Source of the DNA: Cornus controversa
Lineage: Eukaryota; Streptophyta; Magnoliopsida; Cornales; Cornaceae
Direction: 5' to 3'
NCBI GenBank assembly: GCA_026545225.1
Contig: CM048853.1
Location: forward strand, 17,672,755-17,736,754
Length of the DNA: 64,000 bases
The translations under genes and the position numbers were made by a program. Under the pieces are notes generated by a model that searched no databases, was not told the DNA's origin, and was given only the letters and a program-made list of their open reading frames with translations. Positions within the stretch are counted from its first letter, which is position 1; the number at the start of each line of letters is the position of its first letter. Shown piece by piece: positions 25,537 through 36,587 of this stretch.

Positions 25537-26368
25537 GGAAAAATTAGATTTAAGTGACCAAAATTAAAAAAATATTGCTATTTAGTGACCTTAAATTCAA
25601 TAAAAGATAAATAGTGACCAAACTTAAAAAATAATTACTAATAAGTGACTATTTAATCTTAAAGTCTAAAATACCCTTCATTCTATTCATAAATTCCCAT
25701 CTTTTCTTCATTTTCTTCAAACCCAAATATCAAAAAATTTAAAGAATCAAATGACTTGTATACAATATATGAACATATATACATTCTAAAGAAGATATAA
25801 TTTATATATATATATATATATATATATTCTTGTATATTAATATCTCATTAACAAAAAAAAAATCCTAATTTGGGTGCAATTAATTATTAAGGAATATTGG
25901 AGGACATAAATAAACTTAGCTAATAAACAGATTACCTACTGTCTCATATCTTTCTTTTTTTTATATCAAGTATCCCATAGGTAATTCATTTCAAGTTATA
26001 ATTCTTGCTCTATCTTTGGAGCACTAAAATCTACCAAAGAAAAAAAAATTCATATATGCACATGCATTAATTGTAAGATGAACATATATGTCTAAATATA
26101 TATATATATATATAGAGAGATTTTCTCTATATATATACTTTCTTTTCTAGAATCTTTGTATGTCTTTTGAAGATTTGATAATTAGAATTGAGATTAAAGA
26201 AGACGATTGAGAATTTCTAAATAAATGAGGATATTTTGGACATTAAAGTTAAATAGTCACTCATTGACAATTATTTTTCAAGATTAGTCACTATTTACCT
26301 TTTATTGAGTTTAAGGTCACTGTAAATCAAATTTTTTTAAATTTTGATCACCAAAATCTAATTTTCCC
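25537..26368. mobile_element. Long-TIR non-autonomous DNA transposon, copy 1
   Basis: Inverted terminal repeats of about 140-150 bp start GGAAAAATTAGATTTAAGTG on the left; the right side is the complement of GGGAAAATTAGATTTTGGTG. The TIRs contain TAGTGACCTTAAA, AAATAGTGACC, AAGTGACTATTTAA and CTAAAATACCC words. The 550-bp centre is AT-rich and non-coding. Long TIRs suggest a Mutator-like (MULE) family, but no 9-bp target duplication could be fixed. Two related copies lie in the B3 gene intron. Confidence 0.6.
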
Positions 26369-26810
26369 AAAACATTAAAAAATTTGAGATGATTATGTAT
26401 TCCAGCTGGCAGGTATTTAATTTTTATTTCCATTGTGGTTTGACAATCAGCTGGAATCTAGGCTAGCATTTTTTTTTTTTTTTTTTGGAGTAATGATCTA
26501 GAGTCCGATTGGGACACTAGATCATTCTTTTTTAAAAGTAGAAAGCAAAGGTACTCAAATTGAGCACACTTTGTTTTTTCCTTATTTGAAAGCTGAGAAT
26601 TGATCAAACTCTGTCATCCACGAAAGGAATAAAAATAATGATGTAAACAAATAATACTACGTCACTAAATAGGAAATAAAATATGAACAATACTTGCCTC
26701 TGACGGTAAGGAGGAACCTCCTCCTTACAGACAAATGTGTTGTAAAACTATCAGAGTATCCAAGTTGACTTTGCAATCATTAAACATTTAGGAAAAAGTA
26801 AAAATTACAA

Positions 26811-26947
26811 CATTTAGATACAGGAACTTTAGTTCCTCAGTATAGATCAGTGGCATATGTGTTGATGCAAGTGCAACTCACATTTAGATACAGGAACTTA
26901 GTTGCTCAGTATATATCAGTAGCATATATGTTGATGCAAGTGCAACT
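26811..26947. repeat. 69-bp tandem duplication in the B3 gene 3' UTR
   Basis: Two direct copies of a unit running from ACATTTAGATACAGGAACTT to GTTGATGCAAGTGCAACTC, with four or five differences. It lies 60-200 bp past the B3 stop codon on the minus strand, so it is probably transcribed. Confidence 0.8.
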
Positions 26948-27010
26948 CCAAAAGAAAAGGTCTATCTCTATACATACATTGGTACCAAAAAAATGCAGAT
27001 AGAGAGCTTT

Positions 27011-30000
27011 TCACCATGTAGCATTAGCCTCTTCCTGGAACTTGAATTCTAGCCTCTCCCCTTTTAACTTCAAAGTCTCAATCTCAGCATCTAGACTTTT
27101 TATCACCAGTTCAGCTTGTGAAATCTTTGCTTCAAGGGCTTTCATCTCCTCCACAGCTTCAACTCTTTCAACTCTCTTTGATTCTATAACCTTCTGTGAT
27201 TCAAATGTGAGGCTCAAAAGCCTATTCAGCCGAGCACGTAGGAACCCAACATTCATGCCCAATTCCTCAAATGCTTTTAGGGTCCTGTCCCAAGTTGTGA
27301 AATTGTCTTTAGAGGTTGTTAACTTGGAAGCTCTAATTGCATCCGCGATGTTGACAGTTTCAGAAATTATGCCAGCAGCTAGCTTACAGTTTAGGCCCTT
27401 AACAAGATGATCATGAAGAAATGCTTCTTGACTACAGCAAAGCTTGTAATACTTGGAACGAAGGTGTAGAGGTACCTCAGAATCCATAACTAAACCATCC
27501 ACAAGGATAGTGAAATTCTCACAACTCTTCACGTCTTTGAAATCAACAATGGATTCTGAAAATCTGATGCCTTCCAAAACTTCAGAGCCAAAACCATCAC
27601 TGTCGTCTATGGACTGATCTGGTGCAGGAGATCCAAGTTCAGTACTTAACACCACCGTGCCATCTTTTTGACTGTCTAGCAGAATTGGCTGCAACCATTT
27701 CTCCACATCCTTTGGTTTTGCATCCTTTTCTACTTGATCTTTTGTTAACAAGAAAAGGATGATGAGTAACATTTTTGGGGGCATGAAAATTGTAAACTTG
27801 GTGAAACAGAAAAGTGAACCAACTTACAAGCATCTAAACATAGAAGCCCAATAGCCCCATCAATTTCTGTTAAGACATTTGCTCTCACAATGTACACCTG
27901 TGAAAGATGGAAGACAGTGGCAAATAAGTGTTCTTTACTTTGAACAAGAAACTACTTTATGCAGTAGAATTCTCAGGAAAGAAAAAAACAACCCAAATTT
28001 GAAATGCAAGTAGTACATGAGGTGAAGAAATCCCATTTTACAAGCGCCAACAAGTATTATGAACTGCCACAGCATGAAACTTACACAACCAAATGATACA
28101 ATTGAACCAATCCATTGGACAATGCAATCTTGAATTACTCAATGAATTACAATGGTGATGCAATCCTACTCAGAAGCCTCAATTTTGATCTTACTTCAGA
28201 GTTTGATCAACTATGTACTAATATTTCTAGTTTATTGTACCTCTTCTCATTCTTAATAGGAATCACTTGCCTTGTTGAAAAATGGTTGAGAACATGCACA
28301 ACTTTTTGATGCATGAAAAGCTTATTCCTAGTTAGTCCAATATAAATGATTAGTAACTGAAATATAGAACTATTTTTAGAAAACATCAGAAACAAAGTGG
28401 CATATAAAGCATAAAAGAAACAGTTACCTTAAATTTGCAAGGTTCAACCAATTGGAAAACTAAAACATCTCGCTCAAGCAATTTGTGTGCAATGGAGAAT
28501 CCCCTCCATCCACCACTCAGTCCATTCTTATCTATAAGATACTTTGTCCTATACTCTTCTCCAATTTCATCCACCAAAATGACTGTCTCATCTTGCTTTG
28601 GCAAATGCAAGTCACAGAATTGCTTAGGAAAACTCTGTCAAAAAAAAGTGAGCATAGATTTGTATTTACAATTTTGGACTAATTCTTGAATTTGGACAAA
28701 TTTTGCAAAGATTTACCAGCCAAAATCCACGGGTAACGTGTGATGGAAGCATAGGCTTCACAAAGCTAGGGAAGTCGGCTGCTAAATTTGCTTGAACCTC
28801 CTGTGCTCGCTCCATTACAGACAACTTGGTTTGGAGACTGATTATAGCCCCAGCCTCTTCACTGCTTAATCAAATTACAGAGGCATGCAGGTTTCAGAGC
28901 AATTAAATCTCCATCATTGTTGAAAAGATCAAAAACCCACTTCACATACTATATATTCACTGACCTTTTGGACATCTTTGGATTATCATTAGTTACCTGA
29001 TCAAGAAATTCATAAGTAATTTCCAATTAGTTTTACCTCTTTAACCCATGACATAACAATGGCTATTGCCATTGACTAAAAGAAATTATTGAATAAATTA
29101 GGAATAGACAAATATGAAATACTTAACTTTGACTCGACAAAGTTTTTTCCAAACTATTATAAATAAATATGACATATTAGGTAATTAAGTTAGATTATAC
29201 ACCAGAGCACAAATGATGAAAATTAAAGGACCAAGGAAAATCATATTTATTGGCATGAAAAGCACAATTTACTTTCGTGCTATGTTTGGAAACACATAAT
29301 TGACAACCTGAATTAGAGGAAAGTTTGAAGTTTCCTATGCTAAGGCATAGATTCCTTGCTCCAAACAAAGGTCTGACTTTTTAGGGCTCCTTTCTCATGT
29401 AATCATCATTTCATTCATTCAAAAGTGTCTCTCCTTTTCGGCTTTGGGTCTTGTTTGGTTAGACATAAATTGATAGCGGAAAATGAAAATAAAAGAATGT
29501 GAAGTAAATGAAAAGAAAATAAATTTTCCAACATGCATTTGATTAGCATGAAATAAATTGATAGCGGAAAATGAAAATAAAAGAATGTGAAGTAAATGAA
29601 AAGAAAATAAATTTTCCAACATGCATTTGATTAGCATGAAATTTTTTTATGTTATGAAAAATTACCATTTCATGATTTGGAATTCATGAAGCTTACAAGA
29701 AAAAAGGGGTATTGTTGTAAATTCATAAAAAATTCAGGAACCAAAATTTATGAGAAACCAAAAGGGCCTCTAGACCAATGGTATAACCTCCCCACCATCA
29801 AAGAGGAGTGGAGGGGTTAGTGTGGGCAAATTGTGTGTGAGTCCTAATTACCTGATCATATATATATATATATGAGAAACTTAGGCTTATTACTTTCCCT
29901 TTAGCTATCCAAACTACCAAAGTGATTAGTATTTGGCAAAATTAGGTTTTAGTGACCAAAACTAGAAAAAAAAAATTTCCTTTACAATGACCTTAAACTC

Positions 30001-31603
30001 AATAAAGGTAAATAGTGACCAAATTTAAAAAACAATTCCCAATGAGTGACCATTTAACTTTAATGTCTAGAACACCCTTCCTTCTATCCAGAAATCCCTA
30101 ATTCCTTCTTCGTCTTCTCTGACCCCACCCCCAAATATCACAAGGTTCAAAAGCCATAGAAGGAAGATGATGGAGATGGTGATTCTACATTCCTTCTTGT
30201 CTAGTGGCTATTGATAATAGAGGGCATATTGATATTAGAATATCTGAATTTTTCTCAATAAGTCTATTTTTTATTGAAGCCTATATAGGTTTTTAAACAA
30301 CTCAAATTTTCATCTACTTTTTTTTTTGCTCAAGTTTTATCATACCTAGTACACATTTCCCCAATCCACATCTCTTGATCCTCTTCCAAGATAAACATTA
30401 AATAGTAGTAGTTGGCAGTGAAGTTTATGACTGAAAGAGCCCATATAACATTTGGCAAATGTTTGTTTAGGTATACATAATAGATATCTATCTCATCAAT
30501 GAGAAACTTCACAAGGTAGATACTAATTGGATTGCGTTCAAAATTGAATTAGGGGTTTTAGGCCTTGCTGGTGATTCCAAGAATCCAACAGAACCTTTTT
30601 GTTTATTACGCACTATCTTTGGCATATGGAAGAAGCCTTATATGTAGTGGCAATATTTCAATGGTCTTGAGTTACAGCTTTTTGCTAAGTTCCTATCTAG
30701 CTTTACTCCAAGTCATCTTTTTGGCAGGCATTCTTAAGGTGCCGGCAGCCAATACCGACCTTTCTCAATAACTGAAATAGACTAAAAGATAAATTCCCGA
30801 AAAAAAAAAAATAGACTAAAACATTATTTCCATATAGGAAATGGAAACCAGCATATTGAAGAGATGACTTGGAGTAAAGCTGGTTTATTGAAGATAAGCT
30901 TCTGATATTTGGAGGTAGGGTTGGAGAGGATGAAGAAGGGATTGGAGATCTTTGGATAGAAGGAAGGGTATTTTGGACATCAAAATTAAATGGTCATTTA
31001 TTGACATTATTTTTCAAGTTTGGTCACTATTTACCTTTCATTGAGTTTAAGATCACTACAAATCAATTTTGGCCACCAAAATCTAAATTTCCCAAAAAAA
31101 TTTCATTTTTTTCTTGCTATTCCCATCTAATCAAAGGGAGCCTACAGGTTTTGTGTAAATTCATTTTTGCTGTTTGAGATGATGACCACCCTTTCCTGCA
31201 CAGATCTTATTGGCAACAACAGTTATGTACTTTGCAGAGAGATTATATCTTACTAATCTACAGAGTATTACACATTAGTGACACACAAGAGCCTAACATA
31301 AACATTATAAAACAGAGCATAATGGGAAAACAAAACACAGCATGATTCTTCTCTTTCCTCCCAAGAGCAAAACTATTAGAAATAAATAAATAAATAAGCA
31401 ACAAAAAAGAAAAGGAATTCATGAAGCTTACAAGAAAAAAGGGGTATTGTTGTAAATTCATAAAAAAATTCAAGAAATCAAAATTTATGAGAAACCAAAA
31501 GGGCCTCTAGCCCAATGGTATAACCTCCCGACCGTCAAAGAAGAGTGGAGGGGTAGTGGGGAGGTTCCTGGTGTGGGCAAATTGTGTGAGTACCAAGTAC
31601 CTG

Positions 31604-31649
<46 letters not shown>

Positions 31650-33048
31650 AACTTAGGTGGATTTTTCAATATTACTTTCCCTTCAGCTATCCAAACTACT
31701 GAAGTGATTAGAAATTGGGAAAATTAGGTTTTAGTGACCAGAACTGAAAAAAACAAATTTTGTTTTACAATGACCTTAAACTAAAGAAAAGGTAAATAAT
31801 AACCAAATTTTAAAAACAACTGTGAATGAGTGACCATTTAACTTTAATGTCTACAACACCCTTTCTTCTATCTAGAAATCCCTAATTCCTTCTTCGTCCT
31901 CTCAACCCCACCCCAAATATCACAAGGTTCAAAAGCCATCGAAGGAAGGAGATGGAGATCATGATTCGGCCTTCCTTCTTATCTAGTGGCTATTGATAAT
32001 AGAGGGCACATTGATATTAGAATATCTGACATTTTCTCAACAAGTCGATTTTTTATTGAAGCCTATATAGCCTTTTAAAAACTCAAATTTTGATCTACTT
32101 TTTTTTTTTGCTCAAGTTTTATCATACCTAGTACACATTTCCCCAATCCACATATCTTGTTCCTCTTCTAAGAGATAAACATTAAATAGTAGTAGTTGAC
32201 AGTGATGTTTATGACTGAAGGAGCCCATATAACATTTGGCAAAAGTTTGTTTAGGTATACATAATAGATATCTATCTCATCAATGAGAAACTTCACAAGG
32301 TAGATAGTAATTGGATTGCAGTCAAAACTGAATTAGACTAAAAGATGAATTCCGAAAAAAAAAAAAGAGACTAAAACATTACTTCCATATAGGAAATGGA
32401 AACCAGTATATTGGAGAGATGACTTGGAGTAAAGCTAGTATATTGAAGATAAGCTTATGATATTTTGGGGTGGGATTGGAGAGGATGAAGAAGGGATTGG
32501 GGATCTCTGGATTGAAGGAAATGTATTTTGGACATTAAAATTAAATGGTCACTTGTAGACAATATTTTACAAGTTTGATCATTGTTTACCTTTTATTGAA
32601 TTTAAGATCACTGTAAAGCAATTTTTTTTAAAAAATTGGTCACAAAACTCTAATTTTCTCCAAAAAAAAATTCATTTCTTCTCTTGCTATTCCAATCTAA
32701 TCAAACGGAGCTTACAGGTTTTGTGTAAATTCATTTTCGCTGTTTGAGATGATGACTATCCTTTCCTGCACAGGTCTTATAGGCAACAACAGGTTTGTAC
32801 TTTGCAGAGAGATTATATCTTACTAATATACAGAGTATTACACATTAGTGACACACAAGGGCTTAAACAATAAGCATTATAAAACAGAGCATAATGGGAA
32901 AACAAAACAGAGCATGATTCTTCTCTTTGCTCCCAAGGGCAAAACTATTAGAAATAAATAAATAAAATAAATCAACGATCTACAATGAGACATTTTGGAG
33001 GTGAAAATTAACCTCCGATTAATTGGTGAATATAATTTTCCAGAAAAT

Positions 33049-33105
<57 letters not shown>

Positions 33106-33268
33106 GTACTTACTTTTTTGGTCGTATATTTAAGAACGGGTGGTCTTTTACTGAACAATTTCTTCTTGGTCTTCCATGGCTTCCGCCCCTTCAGCTGCAA
33201 GAAAACAATATTTACGGTCACAACTATTAAAACTGTGTATAATAAAAATGTGCACACATAAATCGATT

Positions 33269-33318
<50 letters not shown>

Positions 33319-33376
33319 CCCTGGAGTAAGAATGAACTAGGCTTTGTTTAGAGAAAGAGAACTGATTGATAGCCAT
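27011..33376 (-). CDS. B3-domain transcription factor, Os01g0234100/At3g19184 type
   Basis: Plant-specific nuclear DNA-binding protein. Inferred minus-strand exons: 33320-33376, 33114-33194, 28965-28996 (32 bp), 28717-28861, 28428-28634, 27828-27897, 27011-27738; phases agree throughout and give 439 residues plus TGA. The B3 fold covers about residues 87-182, from FPSFVKPMLPSHVTRGFWL through FPKQFCDLHLPKQDETVILV, TKYLIDKNGLSGGWRGFSIA and DVLVFQLVEPCKFKVYIVRA. The C-terminal part has the family block SEVLEGIRFSESIVDFKDVK, the CCSQEAFLHDHL-GLNCKLAAGIISETVNIADAIR region and a final coiled coil of about 65 residues ending NATW. Exons 1 and 2 are the least sure: exon 2 (27 Lys-rich residues) and exon 1 (MAINQFSFSKQSLVHSYSR) rest on splice signals and phase only, and exon 1 uses a weak GTCTCT donor. 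No break is seen. One 4.1 kb intron carries a tandem duplication. Confidence 0.88.
29465..29640. repeat. 88-bp tandem duplication in a B3 gene intron
   Basis: Two adjacent, virtually identical copies of a unit containing AAATTGATAGCGGAAAATG, AAGAATGTGAAGTAAATG and CCAACATGCATTTGATTAGC. Near identity implies a recent event. Confidence 0.85.
29765..29870 (+). mobile_element. Possible tRNA-derived SINE fragment, copy in unit A
   Basis: GGGCCTCTAGACCAATGGTA resembles a tRNA A box (TAGCNNAATGG) and the unit ends near a (TA)n tail. No convincing B box was found in this copy. The copy at 31500-31610 keeps the better A-box match TAGCCCAATGG. Confidence 0.3.
29935..31093. mobile_element. Long-TIR non-autonomous DNA transposon, copy 2
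   Basis: The left TIR starts GGCAAAATTAGGTTTTAGTG, and the right end is the complement of GGGAAATTTAGATTTTGGTG. Inside the TIRs are ACCTTAAACTCAATAAAGG, GAGTGACCATTTAACTTTAA and the CTAGAACACCC word seen in copy 1. Non-coding centre. Lies in unit A of the segmental duplication. Confidence 0.6.
31500..31610 (+). mobile_element. Possible tRNA-derived SINE fragment, copy in unit B
   Basis: TAGCCCAATGGTATAACC fits a tRNA-type A box; GGGGAGGTTCCTGGTGTGGG about 45 bp on could be a decayed B box. A (TA)n tract follows, as in many plant SINEs with simple-repeat tails. Confidence 0.3.
31717..32661. mobile_element. Long-TIR non-autonomous DNA transposon, copy 3
   Basis: The left TIR starts GGGAAAATTAGGTTTTAGTG; the right end is the complement of GGAGAAAATTAGAGTTTTGT. 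Same internal words as copy 2, of which it is the duplicate in unit B, with about 210 bp fewer in the centre. Confidence 0.6.
33053..33105. repeat. (TA)n(GA)n beside a B3 gene splice donor
   Basis: TA tract to 33080, then GA tract to 33105, only 8 bp from the exon ending at 33114. On the transcribed strand the intron thus opens GTAAGTAC, then a CT tract, then a TA tract. Confidence 0.9.
33268..33318. repeat. (TA)n(GA)n in B3 gene intron 1
   Basis: TA tract to 33293, GA tract to 33318, directly touching the proposed exon 1 donor at 33320. Same arrangement as the tract at 33053-33105. Confidence 0.9.
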
Positions 33377-33772
33377 TTGTTCTTTTCCTGTTTAATCTTT
33401 CTTCAAGAAGAGAGCTCAGACAGAGAAGGGTTAGTGTAGGCTAGAACTTGGAGGGTTGAAAAGAAATCGACCGTTTGGTCTAAATTTGCTTCTTTCGTAT
33501 AATATTTTGAAAATTTAAAAAAGGGATGTGACTCGATTGTCAGACCACCACCATCTCGGAGAAGGTAACGCCGTATTGGAGCCAAAATTTGAATCCAATG
33601 TGACGATGCCACGCCCAATGGCATTATCGAAATTAATGTATAAATGGAGTGCAATTTGGTTTCGGGCCAAAAATGACCTACCCGGGCACTTTTTTTTTGT
33701 TTATTTTTTATTTTTGGGTATCATGTCCTAGTGACTAGTGGTACCTAGGAGTGCAATCTGAACAGGTTGGAG

Positions 33773-34349
33773 TAGGGGTGCACACGGTACGGTTTTCAAC
33801 GGTTCTTGGTAGAATCGGAACCGGAATCGTTATCAACAGTTCTTAATTTTCGGAACTGGAACCGGAACCGTTAGGAACCGAACCGCGATTCCTTAGGTTT
33901 TTTTTTTTTTTTTCAATGAAACTTGAAAATACAAAAAATATATATATATATTCATTAAATAAATGTGAGACCTACAATCTAAAAATGGCACCCTATATAT
34001 ATATATAATTATTATATTATATATATAACATATAATAATTATATGTATTATATATAATATATATACATTATATATAATTATTATATGTAATGTATATATA
34101 TATTATATATAGTTATTATATTATATATATATATATATACACATATTTAATATAAAACGGTTCTGGTTCTGGTATGGTTCCAGGGAATCGTTACTCCCAA
34201 CGGTTCTGGTTTCGGTACGATTCCACTGGTCCTGGAACCGGAACCGTTGGTAACGGTTCCTAATTTTAGGAACCGGAACCAGAACCGTAGTCATGGTTCT
34301 GGTACAGTTCCCTTTGGTTTCGGTTCCTACGGTTCTTTGTGCACTCCTA
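33773..34349. mobile_element. Non-autonomous hAT element, GGTTCC-rich
   Basis: Ends TAGGGGTGCACACGG and the complement of CTAGGAGTGCACAAAG, with a flanking 8-bp direct repeat GGTTGGAG/GGTTAGAG (one difference) at 33765-33772 and 34350-34357. Subterminal parts consist of many GGAACCGG/CCGGTTCC-like words. The centre is TA-rich. The TIR matches the end at 40503 beside the Ac-like transposase gene. Confidence 0.75.
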
Positions 34350-34357
34350 GGTTAGAG

Positions 34358-35455
34358 GCATATTTCAAGCTCAACTTTAGGTGTAGATATTAAGTGCACC
34401 TAGGGCACACGGCGTTTCAGCTCTACGAGCTACACACACAGTGGGCCCTATCGCGCGTGTAGTGCATGAAGGACTGAGATGCACCCTGCACACATTGCGC
34501 CGGGAGCAACGAATACCTTCTCCAGCTTTAGGAATAAAATATTTAACACTAATTCAATCTAGTTGATCATCAACTCAAGCTAATTAACTCGGGTCCAACT
34601 TATTCTTAATTTTTTAAGCTCAAGTTGAATTTTGTCTTAAATATTAAGCTAATATTTTGGATTGAATTTGAACTTCCCACTCGAATTGATATTTCGAGTT
34701 AGAATTCAAGTTGCTCTAATAAAAAATGAAATAACCTATACTTTTTCACAACTAAAATAATTGAATATATTGGTATGACATAATAACAAATGAATCATAA
34801 ACTACAAGTTCAATATGTCATTGTACAGTAACTCGAGCGTAGATCAAAATGAAATCAAGTTATTATTTTTTTACCCAAGTCAGGACTAAATTGTAATTTA
34901 CACTGTCTAAACCTGAAAACTTCAGTTGAAGTGGTACATTTGGTTTTTTTTTCTTCCACATTATTTCATAATGAGAGGTATATTTTCAATGAATCACTAG
35001 TTCCACCCCAGGTTAGGGTGAGGACATGAAAATTTCCTATTTCTCTGATGTTAATCATGATTGAATGATTGATGTGAAATTGCGTCATCTCATCTTGGTT
35101 AAGGATCATGTCCCGCTGTCTGTTTTTTAAAATGTTTCAAATGTCTAATTTAATTAAGCCAAATAAAAATATTAAAATATTCTAAAATATGCAAACAAGG
35201 TATTTGAGTTAAGTTAAATTTGACATTTCTAGTCTCTAGCGACATTAGTAATGTAGTAATTGGAATCTAGTGATGATTTTTTTTAAATTCAGAATTGCTT
35301 AATTTTTAACTAGCATGAATTCAAAACTACAAATTCATCAAATATAAAAATGTATCTTATCAGATATCAACTTAGCAAAAAGTAATTATAAACTTGTTAA
35401 ACTATTCATCTATATACATTGCCAAAATTACCCCTCAATACATTTTTATTGTATT
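34358..35455. other. Spacer, no gene seen
   Basis: A GC-richer patch at about 34380-34510 (CACGGCGTTTCAGC, GGGCCCTATCGCGCGTGTAG) stands out from the AT-rich surroundings but matches nothing I recognise. Words like TCGAGTT and CTCAAGTT at 34550-34720 may be a decayed hAT end. Confidence 0.35.
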
Positions 35456-36002
35456 ACCCTAAGAAGCATGGGCATTTTACCGATAGTGCTGTATTTTTTT
35501 TCGAAAGGTAATAGTGCTGTATTCGTGTCAAACACTTGGACACATGTCGGACACTTTGTAGAAGTGTCATGAAATTTTTCTTTTTTAAACAATTCTCGAA
35601 CACTCTTCGAACACGTGTTGAACATTTAGTAGCAGTAATATAATGAAGTATTTTGAAAAGAATTTATATGCATCTGAGTTATGATGAACAATTTGAGCTA
35701 AATATATGTAAAGGACTAAAAAATGAACAAAAAAAATTGAAGAATCATAATTGAATAAGTTTGGTTCTTTAATGTATTTGTCTATTTTTGTTTATAAGTT
35801 TGTTTGATTCTTAACTGCTTGATGATAAATTGAAATATTTCTGTAATATAATCTTTTATTGTTGAATAATAAATATATATTTATATATTATTTTATTATC
35901 GTATCATCACCGTATTCATGTTCGTGTCCTGCTCTTTTAGAATTTTTCGTGTTATCGTATTCGTGTCGTGTCGTACCCATGTCCATATCTGTGCATCCAA
36001 AG
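35456..36002. mobile_element. Old copy of the CGTGTC-rich hAT element
   Basis: Starts CTAAGAAGCATGGGCAT. The left part has degenerate GACACTTGGACACATGTCGG-like words, the right part TTCGTGTCGTGTCGTACCC and CCATATCTGTGCATCC, with the same AT-rich middle as the element at 9377-9948. Ends are eroded and no target duplication is visible, so it is much older. Confidence 0.55.
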
Positions 36003-36587
36003 TATAACCCCTTTGCCTTCCACATGCTAACTGCGAAATGACTCAAGAAGGCTCCGCCTTTGCACACAATGTCCTCTCATACAATTCAAAGCAAAACTTA
36101 CACATTCTTAATTGACAATCTTCTCATGTATTTCGCCATATCCGATAAAGAGCTCCACAGTTCAGTATACTCTAAGAATCGACGAACCCATTCTCTCATT
36201 GAGATAACAATAATTTTATTTTTCTTTTGTTTGGATACCGAGTAAAGGGAGGAAAAAATTAGAACTTTTATACTCTATGTTGTTTTGTTGCCAGTTACTT
36301 TATTTGATTTAGTGTTGCAAATTCTTTAATTTATCAAGTAATTAAGGACCTGGACCCATCAACTTCGACAACACAACGACCACTACATTCTCATACCTGC
36401 ATCAATTAGGTAGCACTACTTTCTCTCTCCAAATTTTCTTCTCCTAGGATTTTTTTTTTTTTGGCGCGCCTTCAAGATACAATGCCTACATCTTTGGTTA
36501 TATATATGTCCCTAATTTTTTCCTAATGGAGTGGGTCTAAAATGGGGTCCATGCAATATACCACTTCAAGTGAGGAGTAGGTACAAG

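Larger units (their letters stand above)
29680..32965. repeat. Large tandem segmental duplication in a B3 gene intron
   Basis: Unit A runs from about 29680 to 31415, unit B from 31416 to about 32965. Both start GGAATTCATGAAGCTTACAA, then share a GGGCCTCTAGMCCAATGG block, a long-TIR transposon, a CTTTGCAGAGAGATTATATC block and an end with AAAACTATTAGAAATAAATA. Units are about 90 percent alike by eye. Unit A has an extra stretch (about 30560-30790) lacking in B, and B has a longer (TA)n tract (31609-31645). Confidence 0.8.

Noticed and set aside
33403-33654. 83-residue minus frame upstream of the B3 start
   Set aside because: No similarity to the family N-terminus and no splice signal linking it in phase to the later exons; more likely 5' UTR and promoter.
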